A stretch of DNA of 52,161 bases, taken from positions 1 through 52,161 of the forward strand of contig CACNJU010000011.1 of assembly GCA_902620895.1 (NCBI GenBank), given 5' to 3'. Of the stretch, positions 44,242-52,161 are shown one piece after another. The translations under genes were made by a program, and so were the position numbers. Position 1 is the stretch's first letter. Each line of letters opens with the position of its first letter. The notes below the pieces were generated by a model. That model saw nothing but the letters and a program-made list of their open reading frames with translations, did not search any database and was not told the DNA's origin. The DNA is from an uncultured Prochlorococcus sp. (GTDB lineage Bacteria; Cyanobacteriota; Cyanobacteriia; PCC-6307; Cyanobiaceae).

Positions 44242-44439
44242 TTAGGTACCTGGCTCTTCAACATTTCCGCCTAGTTCAACAATTTTTTTTCTAAGAACGA
44301 TTGATTTTTTTTCATCACCGTTGGATTGTGCTATTGCAAGGGCAAACTCTAATTTTTCGAGCTGATGGCCACCCTCAAAAAAAGATAATTTTTTCTTTAT
44401 GCGATTTTTATTATCTTTGTATGAAATTTGAGAAGACAT
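44242..44439 (-). CDS. Small conserved-looking hypothetical protein (65 aa)
   Basis: This hydrophilic protein (MSSQISYKDNKNRIKKKLSF, then a Leu-rich helix LEKLEFALAIAQSNGDEKK and the end VELGGNVEEPGT) fills the gap downstream of the convergent aminotransferase with one base between stops. It has no signal or membrane segment. The compositional pattern and tight fit suggest a real gene typical of picocyanobacterial short conserved proteins; the function is unknown. Confidence 0.6.
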   Translation of the reverse strand: MSSQISYKDNKNRIKKKLSFFEGGHQLEKLEFALAIAQSNGDEKKSIVLRKKIVELGGNVEEPGT

Positions 44440-44572
44440 AAAAATTAATGCTTTAATTCATATTATGCCAATAAAAGGGGACATTACGAGAGTAAACCAA
44501 AAATATTATTTAACTATAAACTTAACCAAAAAAAAATCTTTCTAATATTATGTTCAAACATCTCTCAAATTT

Positions 44573-45085
44573 ATGCCAAACATAAATCTAATCTATTATC
44601 TAATTGCAGGTAGTATATTTGGAGCTTTAGCTCTTAAAACTGGAATTCCTGCTGCTCCTCTAGCTGGTGCATTAATAGGAGCAAGCATACTTAGTATCAG
44701 CGGAAAAGTTGAAATAGCAGAGTGGCCAATAGGTACAAGAACAATTTTAGAAATCGGCATTGGAACAGTAATTGGTACATCATTAACCAAAGACTCATTA
44801 GTTGATCTTCAAAGTTTATGGAGACCTGCAATCTTAATCACTTTTACTTTAGTTGTGACTGGATTAGCAATTGGATTATGGACAAGCAGGTTACTTAAAA
44901 TAGATGTAATAACAACAATTCTTGGTGCTGCACCAGGAGGGATTAGCGGTATGAGTCTTGTAGGTTCTGAATATGGAGTGGGAGCTGCCGTAGCAACTCT
45001 ACATGCAGTAAGGTTGATTACTGTGCTTTTAATTCTTCCGTTAGTTGTAAAATGCTTGAATATATTTGGAGTGATTAAATCTTAG
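44573..45085 (+). CDS. AbrB-type (AbrB duplication) membrane protein
   Basis: This 170-residue protein has several hydrophobic helices and the family signature near residue 120 (TTILGAAPGGISGMSLVGSE), with a conserved G-x-x-P-G-G. It corresponds to one half of the AbrB/YdjX-like ammonia-monooxygenase-regulator family (not the DNA-binding AbrB), which in longer homologues is duplicated. A transport role has been suggested for the family. Start ATG (MPNINLIYYLIAG). Confidence 0.8.
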   Translation: MPNINLIYYLIAGSIFGALALKTGIPAAPLAGALIGASILSISGKVEIAEWPIGTRTILEIGIGTVIGTSLTKDSLVDLQSLWRPAILITFTLVVTGLAIGLWTSRLLKIDVITTILGAAPGGISGMSLVGSEYGVGAAVATLHAVRLITVLLILPLVVKCLNIFGVIKS

Positions 45086-45142
45086 GTTTTCTATAGACAT
45101 ATTCACAAAAAAAGATATTTTTAAATAGAAGAAAAAAGTTTA

Positions 45143-45607
45143 ATGCAAAAATTTAGGCAAAAAAAACTAATATTATTAACTTTAGGATTTTTCATTCCTC
45201 TATTCCTTACTAACTCCAATGTAAATGCAAGTTCATTTGGAGCAGAAATTTTTTGTACAATGAGAGATGGCGGAAATGATCACGAAAGTAGTTGGGATGC
45301 AGCTTATACTTATATAAAAAAACAAAAAGGAGGATTATTCAAAGTTTCACCTAAAAATGCAGCAGCGCAAATTACTGAAACAGTTATAAGAGAAAGAGAA
45401 AAATTTAGTTATTGTGTTGAATATTTAGACAATCTTCATCCAAATAGAAAGCTAATAAGAGATTTAGAAAAAGAAGAAGAAAGAAAAGAAAAAGAAGAAA
45501 AAGAAAGAGAAGCCAAAAGAAAAAAATTAGAAAAAGAATTAGAAGAAACTAATAAAGAAATTTCGGAAGAATTTACTAATGAATCACTTGATAGATATAG
45601 TTATTAG
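45143..45607 (+). CDS. Exported hypothetical protein with charged C-terminal helix
   Basis: This 154-residue protein has a signal peptide: basic RQKK, hydrophobic LILLTLGFFIPLFL and a cut near NVNAS (residue 28-30). The mature N-terminal domain contains two Cys (FCTMRDGG and YCVEY) that could form a disulfide. From about 110 on, the protein is a Glu/Lys-rich helix (KEEERKEKEEKEREAK). It is recognisable as a conserved cyanobacterial type without known function. Confidence 0.75.
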   Translation: MQKFRQKKLILLTLGFFIPLFLTNSNVNASSFGAEIFCTMRDGGNDHESSWDAAYTYIKKQKGGLFKVSPKNAAAQITETVIREREKFSYCVEYLDNLHPNRKLIRDLEKEEERKEKEEKEREAKRKKLEKELEETNKEISEEFTNESLDRYSY

Positions 45608-45771
45608 GCAAAATTCATAAAGATAATAATTTTTTCTAAATTTACTAAAAACTATTTTTGTATCTAAAAACACTAAATCATATTTTTGCTGGCTAATTTA
45701 GAATATAAAGCATAAATAATTATTGACTTTTAATATATTCAAGCCATTATTTATTTAACTAAATATTCTGA

Positions 45772-46173
45772 ATGCATATTAACGATGCGGTTTTTTTAGA
45801 GGATTTATGTCCTAAATTCAGATTTAGACAATGGCGAAAATCTATTCATAGGTTTACAGGAAAAAGTTGTATATATTGCGGAAAACCATCTGAATCTATT
45901 GACCATGTAATACCACGATGCCAAGGCGGCTTAAGTACAACAGAAAACTGCGTCCCTGCATGTCTTTCCTGTAATGGAGATAAATCAGATGAAAATGCAT
46001 TGTATTGGTATAGAAGGCAAAAATTTTATGATCCTCGAAGAGCAATGGCTATAAGAGCTTGGTTAGAAGGAGATTTAAGATTAGCTATTAGATTACTGCA
46101 ATGGGCTAATCCTAATTTCAAGGTAAAAAATAAAAATTACGAAAAAGATCAATCAGAATATAAAGCAGCTTAA
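45772..46173 (+). CDS. HNH endonuclease domain protein
   Basis: This 133-residue protein carries an HNH nuclease motif: CIYCG near 34-38, then SIDHVIPRCQGG with the catalytic Asp-His, ENCVPACLSCN with Asn and the second Cys pair, and the trailing helix. A basic helical tail follows. Free-standing HNH proteins of this form are common in cyanobacteria and not necessarily mobile. No intron, intein or restriction gene is adjacent, so a core DNA-processing role is as likely as a selfish one. Confidence 0.85.
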   Translation: MHINDAVFLEDLCPKFRFRQWRKSIHRFTGKSCIYCGKPSESIDHVIPRCQGGLSTTENCVPACLSCNGDKSDENALYWYRRQKFYDPRRAMAIRAWLEGDLRLAIRLLQWANPNFKVKNKNYEKDQSEYKAA

Positions 46174-46407
46174 CTACCAAATATTACATATTTTTCTAGA
46201 GTTATAACTCTCACATATATTTTCCAATTCTCTTGGAGATTCTGGGAATATTAAAATTGTCGAAATTGAAATTAGAAAGACAAATAATTTTTGGTAGAAT
46301 CTAAAATTATCTAAACTTACTTTATCTACTATAAATCGGGGATAACTTTTGCTAACACAGAAAGTTTTTGTTTTTAAATCAGGCTTAAGAGCTGTCTTCA
46401 TCATCAA
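46174..46407 (-). CDS. Small hypothetical membrane protein (77 aa)
   Basis: This frame has a hydrophobic segment near 40-54 (LFVFLISISTILIF) followed by SPRELENICESYNSRKICNIW, a Cys-containing ending that looks conserved rather than random. It abuts the HNH gene, stop to stop. N-terminal Met choice is uncertain (MMMKTALKP). Function unknown; the short lumenal or periplasmic tail could form a disulfide. Confidence 0.55.
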   Translation of the reverse strand: MMMKTALKPDLKTKTFCVSKSYPRFIVDKVSLDNFRFYQKLFVFLISISTILIFPESPRELENICESYNSRKICNIW

Positions 46408-46436
46408 TTAATACATATGTACTACTTTAACCCAGC

Positions 46437-47315
46437 ATGAAGAAGCCTGCAAGTTTACTCGGAAATAAAAATAAATTTTTAATCTTAGGATGTGGCTTCA
46501 GCGGTAGTTTTTTTGCAAAAACGATTAAAAAATTCGGTTGTACTGTTTTAACAAGCTCAAGATCTACGAGTAGAGATCCAAATAGTTTTGTTTTCAACAG
46601 TGAAAAGAGTATAGTTCCTGATGCAAAAATTTTTGATGGAGTCACCCATATACTTAGTTGCATACCTCCTGACAAAAATGGTAATGATCCAGTACTAGAA
46701 AGCCTTCAAAGTAAACTAAAAGACTTACCCCTTGAATGGATTGGATATTTATCTACCACAGGAGTTTATGGCAACACAAAAGGCGGTTGGGTTTATGAGA
46801 TAGATCAGCCTAATCCTTTTCAAAAAAGGAGTCATAACAGATTAAATTGCGAAAAAAAATGGATTGAATCTGGTTTACCCGTACAAATTTTTAGATTACC
46901 TGGTATTTATGGACCTGGAAGATCCACATTTGAAGCAATAAAAAATAAAAAAATTCGTGTTATATCTAAAAAAAATCAGGTATTTTCAAGAGTTCATGTT
47001 GCTGACATTACAAATGCAATTATCTATCTATTACAAAATAAAAATTCCTTAAAGTTTTACCAAATTATTAATATTGCAGATGATGAACCTTGTTCTCAAA
47101 TAGAAGTTCTGCAGTATTGCTACGATTTAATTGGTTTAACAATGCCAAAGCCAATTTTATTTGAGGATGCAAAAGAGGAATTATCACCTATCGCTCAATC
47201 TTTTTGGATGGAAAATAGAAGAGTTTCGAATAAACTTTTATGCGAAACTCTTGGTTATAAACTAATTTATAAAAACTATAAAATAGGGTTAAAAAATTGC
47301 TATTTAAATAGTTAA
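46437..47315 (+). CDS. SDR-type NAD(P)-dependent epimerase
   Basis: This 292-residue protein has the Rossmann GCGFSGSFFAK (18-28), an SDR-type active region YLSTTGVYG near 100 and GIYGPGRS near 158. The C-terminal substrate domain is shorter than in UDP-sugar epimerases. It belongs to the atypical or extended SDR family often annotated as nucleoside-diphosphate-sugar epimerase. The substrate cannot be inferred. It lies 19 bases upstream of pdxA, likely cotranscribed. Confidence 0.8.
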   Translation: MKKPASLLGNKNKFLILGCGFSGSFFAKTIKKFGCTVLTSSRSTSRDPNSFVFNSEKSIVPDAKIFDGVTHILSCIPPDKNGNDPVLESLQSKLKDLPLEWIGYLSTTGVYGNTKGGWVYEIDQPNPFQKRSHNRLNCEKKWIESGLPVQIFRLPGIYGPGRSTFEAIKNKKIRVISKKNQVFSRVHVADITNAIIYLLQNKNSLKFYQIINIADDEPCSQIEVLQYCYDLIGLTMPKPILFEDAKEELSPIAQSFWMENRRVSNKLLCETLGYKLIYKNYKIGLKNCYLNS

Positions 47316-47334
47316 AAAAAATTCAAAACTTCTT

Positions 47335-48369
47335 ATGAACTTTCAGAATACAAATAAGGAATTGAAGGTCGTAATAAGCGTCGGCGATGAGTCAGGCATT
47401 GGACCCGAAATAATCTTAAAAGCACTTTGTTCTAATGAAATACCAGATAATATAGACTTTACATTGATAGGTTCTAAAAAAAATCTATTAAATACATATA
47501 ATCACCTCAAGTCTCTTGGTTTAGAAAAACTAGCTAATCCAAATTCTCTAAAAATTTACGATCTCGAAATTCCATCATCAGATAATGATCCTCAATTAAA
47601 TTACGGTAATTCAAGTTTCCAATATTTAACAAAAGCAATAGAAATTGTAAATAAATATCCTTATTCAGCACTTGTAACTGGACCAATATGCAAGAAATCA
47701 TGGTCTTTAGCAGGTCATTTCTTCTCTGGCCAAACTGAAGTGCTAGCAAAATCATGTGGGGTAAAAAACGTTGGAATGTTATTCACAGCAAAATCACCAA
47801 TTACAGGTTGGAGATTTAATACTTTACTAGCCACAACCCACATAGCACTTTGTGAAGTTCCAAAGAAATTAACTACAGAATTAATTCATTCTAAATTAGA
47901 TCTTTTCAAAGATTTTTGTAATACCTATACTAATAATCCTACTTTAAAAGTAGCAGGATTAAACCCTCATGCCGGCGAAGAGGGTATTTTAGGTCATGAA
48001 GAAAAAGATTGGCTCAATGATGCACTAATAACGTGGAATGAGAAGAATAGAAGTATTAAATTATTAGGGCCTTTATCACCAGATAGTTGCTGGAATTCTT
48101 CAGTAAAAGCCTGGAGTGAAAAAAATGCTGAAAAGCACGATGGCATTCTTGCTATGTATCATGATCAAGGTTTAATACCAATGAAAGTGATAGCTCTTAA
48201 TTATTCAGTCAATACCACAATTGGTTTACCTTTCATCAGAACATCCCCGGATCATGGAACGGGATTTGATATAGCTGGTAAAGGAATTGCTCAATCTCAG
48301 AGCATGATTGAAGCTATAAAAGCTGCCATAGAAATGACCAATAATTCAAGACTGCTTAACGCGCATTAA
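47335..48369 (+). CDS. pdxA: 4-hydroxythreonine-4-phosphate dehydrogenase
   Basis: This 344-residue enzyme of pyridoxal-phosphate synthesis has the family features GDESGIGPEI (17-26), AGHFFSGQTEVLA near 123, metal-binding His in NPHAGEEG, and MYHDQGLIPMK near 283. It oxidises 4-phosphohydroxy-threonine with NAD. Its 3' end overlaps accB by 24 bases tail to tail. Full length. Confidence 0.96.
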   Translation: MNFQNTNKELKVVISVGDESGIGPEIILKALCSNEIPDNIDFTLIGSKKNLLNTYNHLKSLGLEKLANPNSLKIYDLEIPSSDNDPQLNYGNSSFQYLTKAIEIVNKYPYSALVTGPICKKSWSLAGHFFSGQTEVLAKSCGVKNVGMLFTAKSPITGWRFNTLLATTHIALCEVPKKLTTELIHSKLDLFKDFCNTYTNNPTLKVAGLNPHAGEEGILGHEEKDWLNDALITWNEKNRSIKLLGPLSPDSCWNSSVKAWSEKNAEKHDGILAMYHDQGLIPMKVIALNYSVNTTIGLPFIRTSPDHGTGFDIAGKGIAQSQSMIEAIKAAIEMTNNSRLLNAH

Positions 48370-48852
48370 AACTTGCCCAAATTCAACTGGCGTCCCATTT
48401 TCAACGAGAATCTCTACTATTTCAGCATTAAATTCAGATTCAATTTCATTCATTAACTTCATAGCTTCCAAAATACAAATAGTTTGGCCGACTTTAACAT
48501 TATTTCCAACTTCGACGAAAGGATCCTCGCCAGGTGCTGCAGCCCTATAAAATGTCCCAACCATAGGAGAAGTAATTTCAGTAAGGTCTGAACGTCCTGG
48601 AGGTGCTACCTGGGGCACTTCAGGCTCGCTTACTAATGAAACATTTTCATTAATAGATTTTTGATTTGCAATTGTTTGCTTATCAAATGAAGTATTAGAA
48701 ACTAAATTATTAACAACCTGGTTCTGCTCAAATAAATTCCTTTTTATTTCAAGTTTAAAATCTTCTCCCTCTAGTAAAAACTCTTGTATGTCACTTGACG
48801 AGATTTTCTCTATTAAGCGATTTAAGTCTTCATGATCTAATTTCATAGCCAT
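48346..48852 (-). CDS. accB: Biotin carboxyl carrier protein of acetyl-CoA carboxylase
   Basis: This 168-residue protein has a helical N-terminus, a Pro/Ala-containing linker and a biotinyl domain with the biotin lysine Lys132 in LEAMKLMNEIE. It carries CO2 from AccC to the carboxyltransferase. The start ATG overlaps the efp stop by one base (TAATG), so the two genes are translationally coupled; a second in-frame Met two codons later is an alternative. The efp-accB order is common in cyanobacteria. Confidence 0.96.
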   Translation of the reverse strand: MAMKLDHEDLNRLIEKISSSDIQEFLLEGEDFKLEIKRNLFEQNQVVNNLVSNTSFDKQTIANQKSINENVSLVSEPEVPQVAPPGRSDLTEITSPMVGTFYRAAAPGEDPFVEVGNNVKVGQTICILEAMKLMNEIESEFNAEIVEILVENGTPVEFGQVLMRVKQS

Positions 48853-49412
48853 TAATTTTCACGTCCTAGATAACTATCATTACGAGTATCAACTTTAATC
48901 ATTTCTCCCACAGAAATAAATAAAGGAACCATAACTTGAGCACCTGTTTCTAGAATAGCTGGTTTCGTGCCCCCACTAGCAGTATCACCTTTGACTCCAG
49001 GATCAGTCTCTGTAACTTTCAAAGTAATTGATATTGGAAGTTCTACTTCTAAAACTTTACCATTATGGAAAACTACATTAACCTCCATGCCCTCTTTCAA
49101 ATACTTTGCCCCTTTACCGATTTGTTCAGAGGTAAGTCTTGTCTCTTCAAAACTTGTCATGTCCATAAAAACGTAATCACCAGACTCCACATAAGTATGC
49201 TGCAGGTTAGACTTCTCTAAGATAGCCTGCTGTACTGATTCTCCGGCTCGAAAAGTTTTTTCAACCACGTTGCCGCTTTGAACTGATTTTAATTTTGTTC
49301 GCACGAAAGCAGAACCTTTGCCAGGCTTGACATGTAGAAATTCTACAACACGCCAAACTTGTCCATCCAATTCGATGGTAGTACCTGTGCGAAAATCGTT
49401 ACTGGAAATCAT
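48852..49412 (-). CDS. efp: Elongation factor P
   Basis: I start at ATG 49412 ([15 protein letters not shown]), giving 186 residues, the normal EF-P length; a longer frame from 49448 adds 12 residues outside the family. The tip loop that enters the peptidyl-transferase centre is [14 protein letters not shown] near residue 26-39, with Lys at the modification site. EF-P relieves stalling on polyproline. The gene is followed by accB with a one-base overlap. Confidence 0.95.
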   Translation of the reverse strand: MISSNDFRTGTTIELDGQVWRVVEFLHVKPGKGSAFVRTKLKSVQSGNVVEKTFRAGESVQQAILEKSNLQHTYVESGDYVFMDMTSFEETRLTSEQIGKGAKYLKEGMEVNVVFHNGKVLEVELPISITLKVTETDPGVKGDTASGGTKPAILETGAQVMVPLFISVGEMIKVDTRNDSYLGREN

Positions 49413-49455
49413 TCCTGTATTACATCCCCAAGGATCATAAACCTGCAAGAGTGCT

Positions 49456-50547
49456 ATGCAAAAATTCTTATCAAATCAGAACAAACTTTTCTTAATTCTA
49501 TGTACTGTAATTTTACAGGTTTTTCTCTTAAAACCGATTCAAGTACTAGCTGATTTACCTACTGGAAATGCAGTAAAAGACCCTAGCGCAATCCTCAGAA
49601 ACGCACTCCCTATCAAGCAAGTTGAGTTGCAAGAACTTCAACACAAATTAGAAGAAACTAGTGATCTTGTAAGAGGAGGAAGATGGCCCGCTCTTACGAA
49701 AACTGTTACAAAATGTCAATCTTTACTAAAAAAATACCAGAGTAAAATTATTCAAGAATTACCAAACGATAAAAAGAAAATTGCTGAAAAAACATTTTTA
49801 GAGCTCAAAGAAAATTTTGATAGTCTTCAAGATTACACAAAATCAAAGGATAAATACTCATTTATAGCAACCCGAAGAGATGCTTTAGATAAAATAGGTG
49901 GATTAGAAGAATATTTTCTACCAATTAAATTTCCTTACTCTATTCCCCAGGAATTTGATAATTTACCAAGATTATTGGGCAGAGCAAAAGTCAATATAAA
50001 AACCTCCCAAGGAGATATGAAAGCTATTGTAGATGGATTTAACGCTCCACTTACAGCAGGAGCATTTATAGATTTATCTTCAAAAGACTTCTACAAAAAT
50101 TTACCTATCAATAGAGCAGAAGAATTTTTTGTACTACAAACAGGTGATCCAATTGGTGAAGATATTGGTTACATAGATCCCGAAACAAACGAAGAACGTC
50201 ACGTTCCCTTAGAAATAAGAATTCCTGATGAGCAAGATACTTTTTATAATCAAACTTTTGAAGATTTAGGTCTTTATACAGAGACTCCAACATTACCTTT
50301 TGCAACGCTTGGAACTCTAGGATGGTCTCATTCAAATACCGCAGTTGATGATGGCTCATCGCAATTTTTCTTCTTTTTATATGAAGCAGAATTAAATCCA
50401 GCAGGTCGCAATTTAATTGACGGGAGGAATGCCGCCTTTGGTTACGTTGTAGATGGATTTGATGTATTAGAAGAGCTTACTAAAGATGACACAATAATTT
50501 CAATTGATGTTTTAGAAGGGATTGAAAACCTCAAATTAAATGCATAA
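49456..50547 (+). CDS. Cyclophilin-type peptidyl-prolyl isomerase, TLP40/CYP38-like
   Basis: This 363-residue protein has a signal peptide (residues 1-~32, hydrophobic [15 protein letters not shown], cut near VLA). An N-terminal helical bundle (40-165) and a C-terminal cyclophilin domain (about 185-360) follow. The cyclophilin core is atypical, as in plant CYP38/TLP40, which assists PSII assembly in the thylakoid lumen; catalytic Arg/Phe positions seem altered ([12 protein letters not shown]). Lumenal location is inferred. It overlaps thiL by eight bases. Confidence 0.87.
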   Translation: MQKFLSNQNKLFLILCTVILQVFLLKPIQVLADLPTGNAVKDPSAILRNALPIKQVELQELQHKLEETSDLVRGGRWPALTKTVTKCQSLLKKYQSKIIQELPNDKKKIAEKTFLELKENFDSLQDYTKSKDKYSFIATRRDALDKIGGLEEYFLPIKFPYSIPQEFDNLPRLLGRAKVNIKTSQGDMKAIVDGFNAPLTAGAFIDLSSKDFYKNLPINRAEEFFVLQTGDPIGEDIGYIDPETNEERHVPLEIRIPDEQDTFYNQTFEDLGLYTETPTLPFATLGTLGWSHSNTAVDDGSSQFFFFLYEAELNPAGRNLIDGRNAAFGYVVDGFDVLEELTKDDTIISIDVLEGIENLKLNA

Positions 50548-51526
50548 AGAAATATTAGAAGATATAGGGGAAAAAGAATTAATAAATAGGATAAGAAAAT
50601 TTGTGCCTAAAAACCAAATTTCAGATGATTGCGCTTTAATCAAAACTAAACATGAAAATTTGCTTATTAATACTGATTCTTTGGTGGAAAATGTTCATTT
50701 CAATGACATTACTATTTGTCCTGAGGACATTGGTTGGAAAGCAGTTGTTAGCAACATCTCTGACTTATTATCAAGTGGAAGCAAGAAAACTATAGGTGTT
50801 ACAATAAGCCTAGTTCTGCCTCCTAGAACTGAGTGGATTTGGGTTGAAGAATTATACAAAGGAATAAATAAAGCATTGGAAGAATATGGCGGGGTGATTC
50901 TAGGTGGAGATTGCTCAAAAGGGGTTGAAAAAATCATTTCAATTACGGCCTTTGGGGTTCAAGGTGAACTTGAATTAAGAAGAAACGCTTGTAAACCCGG
51001 AGATATAATATTAACTACAGGAATTCATGGTCTTAGCAAACTGGGATTTTTGATAAAAAATAAAATTAATTTCGATAATGAATATTCTCTCAATAAAAGA
51101 TTAATTATTAAGTCCATTGAACATTTTTGTCGTCCTAAAGTTTATCCAAATTTTCTGAATAATCTCCTCAAAACTCGCTCCAATAAAAATATAAAGAGAA
51201 TAGGATGTACTGATAGCAGCGATGGTCTATTTCAAGCCTTACAAGATTTAGCAATAGCAAGCAACTGCAAAGCGATCATAAATTATGAAAAAATGCCTAT
51301 AGATAAGGATTGGCCTAAAGGAGATAGATGGGACGAATATTATTTTTTTGGAGGTGAAGATTATGAATTAGTTTTCTCATTGCCTAAAAAATGGGCAAAA
51401 AATTTATCTAAACTTGATAAAAATATTAACGAGATAGGTATTTTTGCTGATGGTGAACCATCAATAGAGTTTAAAGATTATAAACAAAACAAATTATTTA
51501 ATAACACACCTTACAAACACTTTTAA
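50540..51526 (+). CDS. thiL: Thiamine-monophosphate kinase
   Basis: This 328-residue enzyme phosphorylates thiamine monophosphate to the diphosphate. Family motifs: DDCALI near 30, NTDSLVENVHF near 46, the metal-binding SNISDL in VVSNISDLLSSG, GGDCSKG near 121 and the C-terminal GGEDYEL near 273. The first bases overlap the cyclophilin gene, a tight operon. The stop is adjacent to the convergent gap2 stop. Confidence 0.95.
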   Translation: MHKEILEDIGEKELINRIRKFVPKNQISDDCALIKTKHENLLINTDSLVENVHFNDITICPEDIGWKAVVSNISDLLSSGSKKTIGVTISLVLPPRTEWIWVEELYKGINKALEEYGGVILGGDCSKGVEKIISITAFGVQGELELRRNACKPGDIILTTGIHGLSKLGFLIKNKINFDNEYSLNKRLIIKSIEHFCRPKVYPNFLNNLLKTRSNKNIKRIGCTDSSDGLFQALQDLAIASNCKAIINYEKMPIDKDWPKGDRWDEYYFFGGEDYELVFSLPKKWAKNLSKLDKNINEIGIFADGEPSIEFKDYKQNKLFNNTPYKHF

Positions 51527-52161
51527 TTACTCCCAATTTTTTGCAACAATCTCTGCTAAATCTACTACTCTCTGACTATAACCCCACTCATTGTCGTACC
51601 ATGCAAGCACTTTGACAAGGTTATCTCCGATACACATAGTAAGATCACTATCCACAATTGATGATTCATTGGTACCTGCATAATCGCTTGACACTAATGG
51701 TTCGTCTCCATACTTAATAATTCCTTTCATTGAGCTTAGAGATGCTTCCTTAAGAGCATAATTGACTTCTTCAGCTGTGACAGATTTAGATGATTCAAAA
51801 ACAAAATCTACTGCCGAAACGTTAGGAGTTGGAACTCTCATTGCAATTCCTGTTAATTTGCCTTTCATTTCTGGGTATACCAGAGCTACTGCTTTTGCAG
51901 CTCCTGTAGAAGTAGGAACAATGTTTGTAGCAGCGGCTCTAGCCCTTCTTAGATCTCTATGACTATTATCTAAGATTCTTTGATCCCCTGTATAACTATG
52001 AATTGTAGTCATCAAACCTTTGTTAATACCAAAAGTTTGGTCTAAAACTTTAACTACTGGAGCTAAACAGTTCGTTGTACAACTAGCATTACTCAAAATA
52101 TCAAAATCTTTATGTTTATATGTATCAGCATTGACTCCAACTACATAAGTACCAACGCCAT
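51527..52161 (-). CDS. gap2: Glyceraldehyde-3-phosphate dehydrogenase (5' end beyond window)
   Basis: About 211 C-terminal residues are visible; the frame is open through the window edge (upstream residues read [20 protein letters not shown]). The catalytic Cys is in [12 protein letters not shown] and the catalytic His in THSYTGDQR. The C-terminus [19 protein letters not shown] fits the cyanobacterial Gap2, the Calvin-cycle form that uses NADPH or NADH. The start codon and NAD-binding N-terminus lie outside. Confidence 0.95.
   Translation of the reverse strand, partial: GVGTYVVGVNADTYKHKDFDILSNASCTTNCLAPVVKVLDQTFGINKGLMTTIHSYTGDQRILDNSHRDLRRARAAATNIVPTSTGAAKAVALVYPEMKGKLTGIAMRVPTPNVSAVDFVFESSKSVTAEEVNYALKEASLSSMKGIIKYGDEPLVSSDYAGTNESSIVDSDLTMCIGDNLVKVLAWYDNEWGYSQRVVDLAEIVAKNWE

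Noticed and set aside
45772..46173. HNH gene as a homing endonuclease of an inserted element
   Set aside because: No intron, intein or flanking repeats; placement between core genes and typical small cyanobacterial HNH architecture.
49413..49448. N-terminal extension of efp
   Set aside because: EF-P begins at [10 protein letters not shown]; the upstream 12 residues are not part of the family.

Overview
The window is very AT-rich, densely packed cyanobacterial DNA. The gene families (PsbX, Ycf66, YggT/Ycf19, class C flavodiiron proteins, a TLP40/CYP38-like cyclophilin, Gap2), the short spacers, and a circularly permuted tmRNA gene whose tag reads ANKIVSFSRQTAPVAA all point to Prochlorococcus, most likely a high-light clade. 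That placement is inferred from the sequence and from general knowledge of the genus; no search was run.

Layout. 1-13.7 kb is core: ycf66 (cut by the window edge), psbX, a YggT protein, accC, tRNA-Leu with anticodon AAG, an LpxB-like glycosyltransferase, a PRC-barrel protein, smc, small membrane proteins, an RlmL-like RNA methyltransferase, the tmRNA gene and an aldo/keto reductase. 13.7-14.6 kb holds a ParA-like ATPase and a membrane partner. 14.64-19.0 kb is an accessory islet of TPR genes, ending exactly in the 3' end of argJ. 19-36.5 kb is core again: argJ, coaE, gatB, thiO, ndk, speA, alaS, an flv3-flv1-flavin reductase operon, mrdA (PBP2) and a PD-(D/E)XK nuclease. 36.55-40.28 kb is a second accessory islet ending exactly in the 3' end of guaA. 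40.3-52.2 kb is core: guaA, cbiD, a class V aminotransferase, an AbrB-type membrane protein, HNH, an epimerase, pdxA, accB-efp, a cyclophilin-thiL pair and gap2 (cut by the window edge).

The main discovery candidate is the common structure of the two islets. Each is a tandem array of 1.1-2.2 kb cassettes separated by short copies of the 3' end of the neighbouring housekeeping gene. Three cores still encode the argJ C-terminus INSEYTT-stop, and four cores carry the guaA C-terminus TIEWE-stop or a decayed version. Next to each core lie pairs of short direct repeats spaced exactly 11 bp apart, at nearly fixed distances from the core, as arm-type sites of a tyrosine-recombinase attP would be. The repeat sequence differs between cassettes: GTGTCATA in the argJ array; GTAAAACC, GTGAAACC and GTGACAAAC in the guaA array. 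No cassette encodes an integrase. Most cargo is TPR protein genes, some with signal peptides, some broken by in-frame stops. I interpret them as integrase-less satellite cassettes that accumulate at argJ and guaA and move, or once moved, with integrases supplied in trans.

The core genes form a few functional groups: acetyl-CoA carboxylase (accB, accC), photosynthetic electron flow and its safety valve (psbX, flv pair, flavin reductase), arginine and polyamine metabolism (argJ, speA), cofactor synthesis (coaE, thiO, thiL, pdxA, cbiD), translation (alaS, gatB, efp, tmRNA, tRNA-Leu) and chromosome or cell-wall maintenance (smc, parA-like, mrdA).
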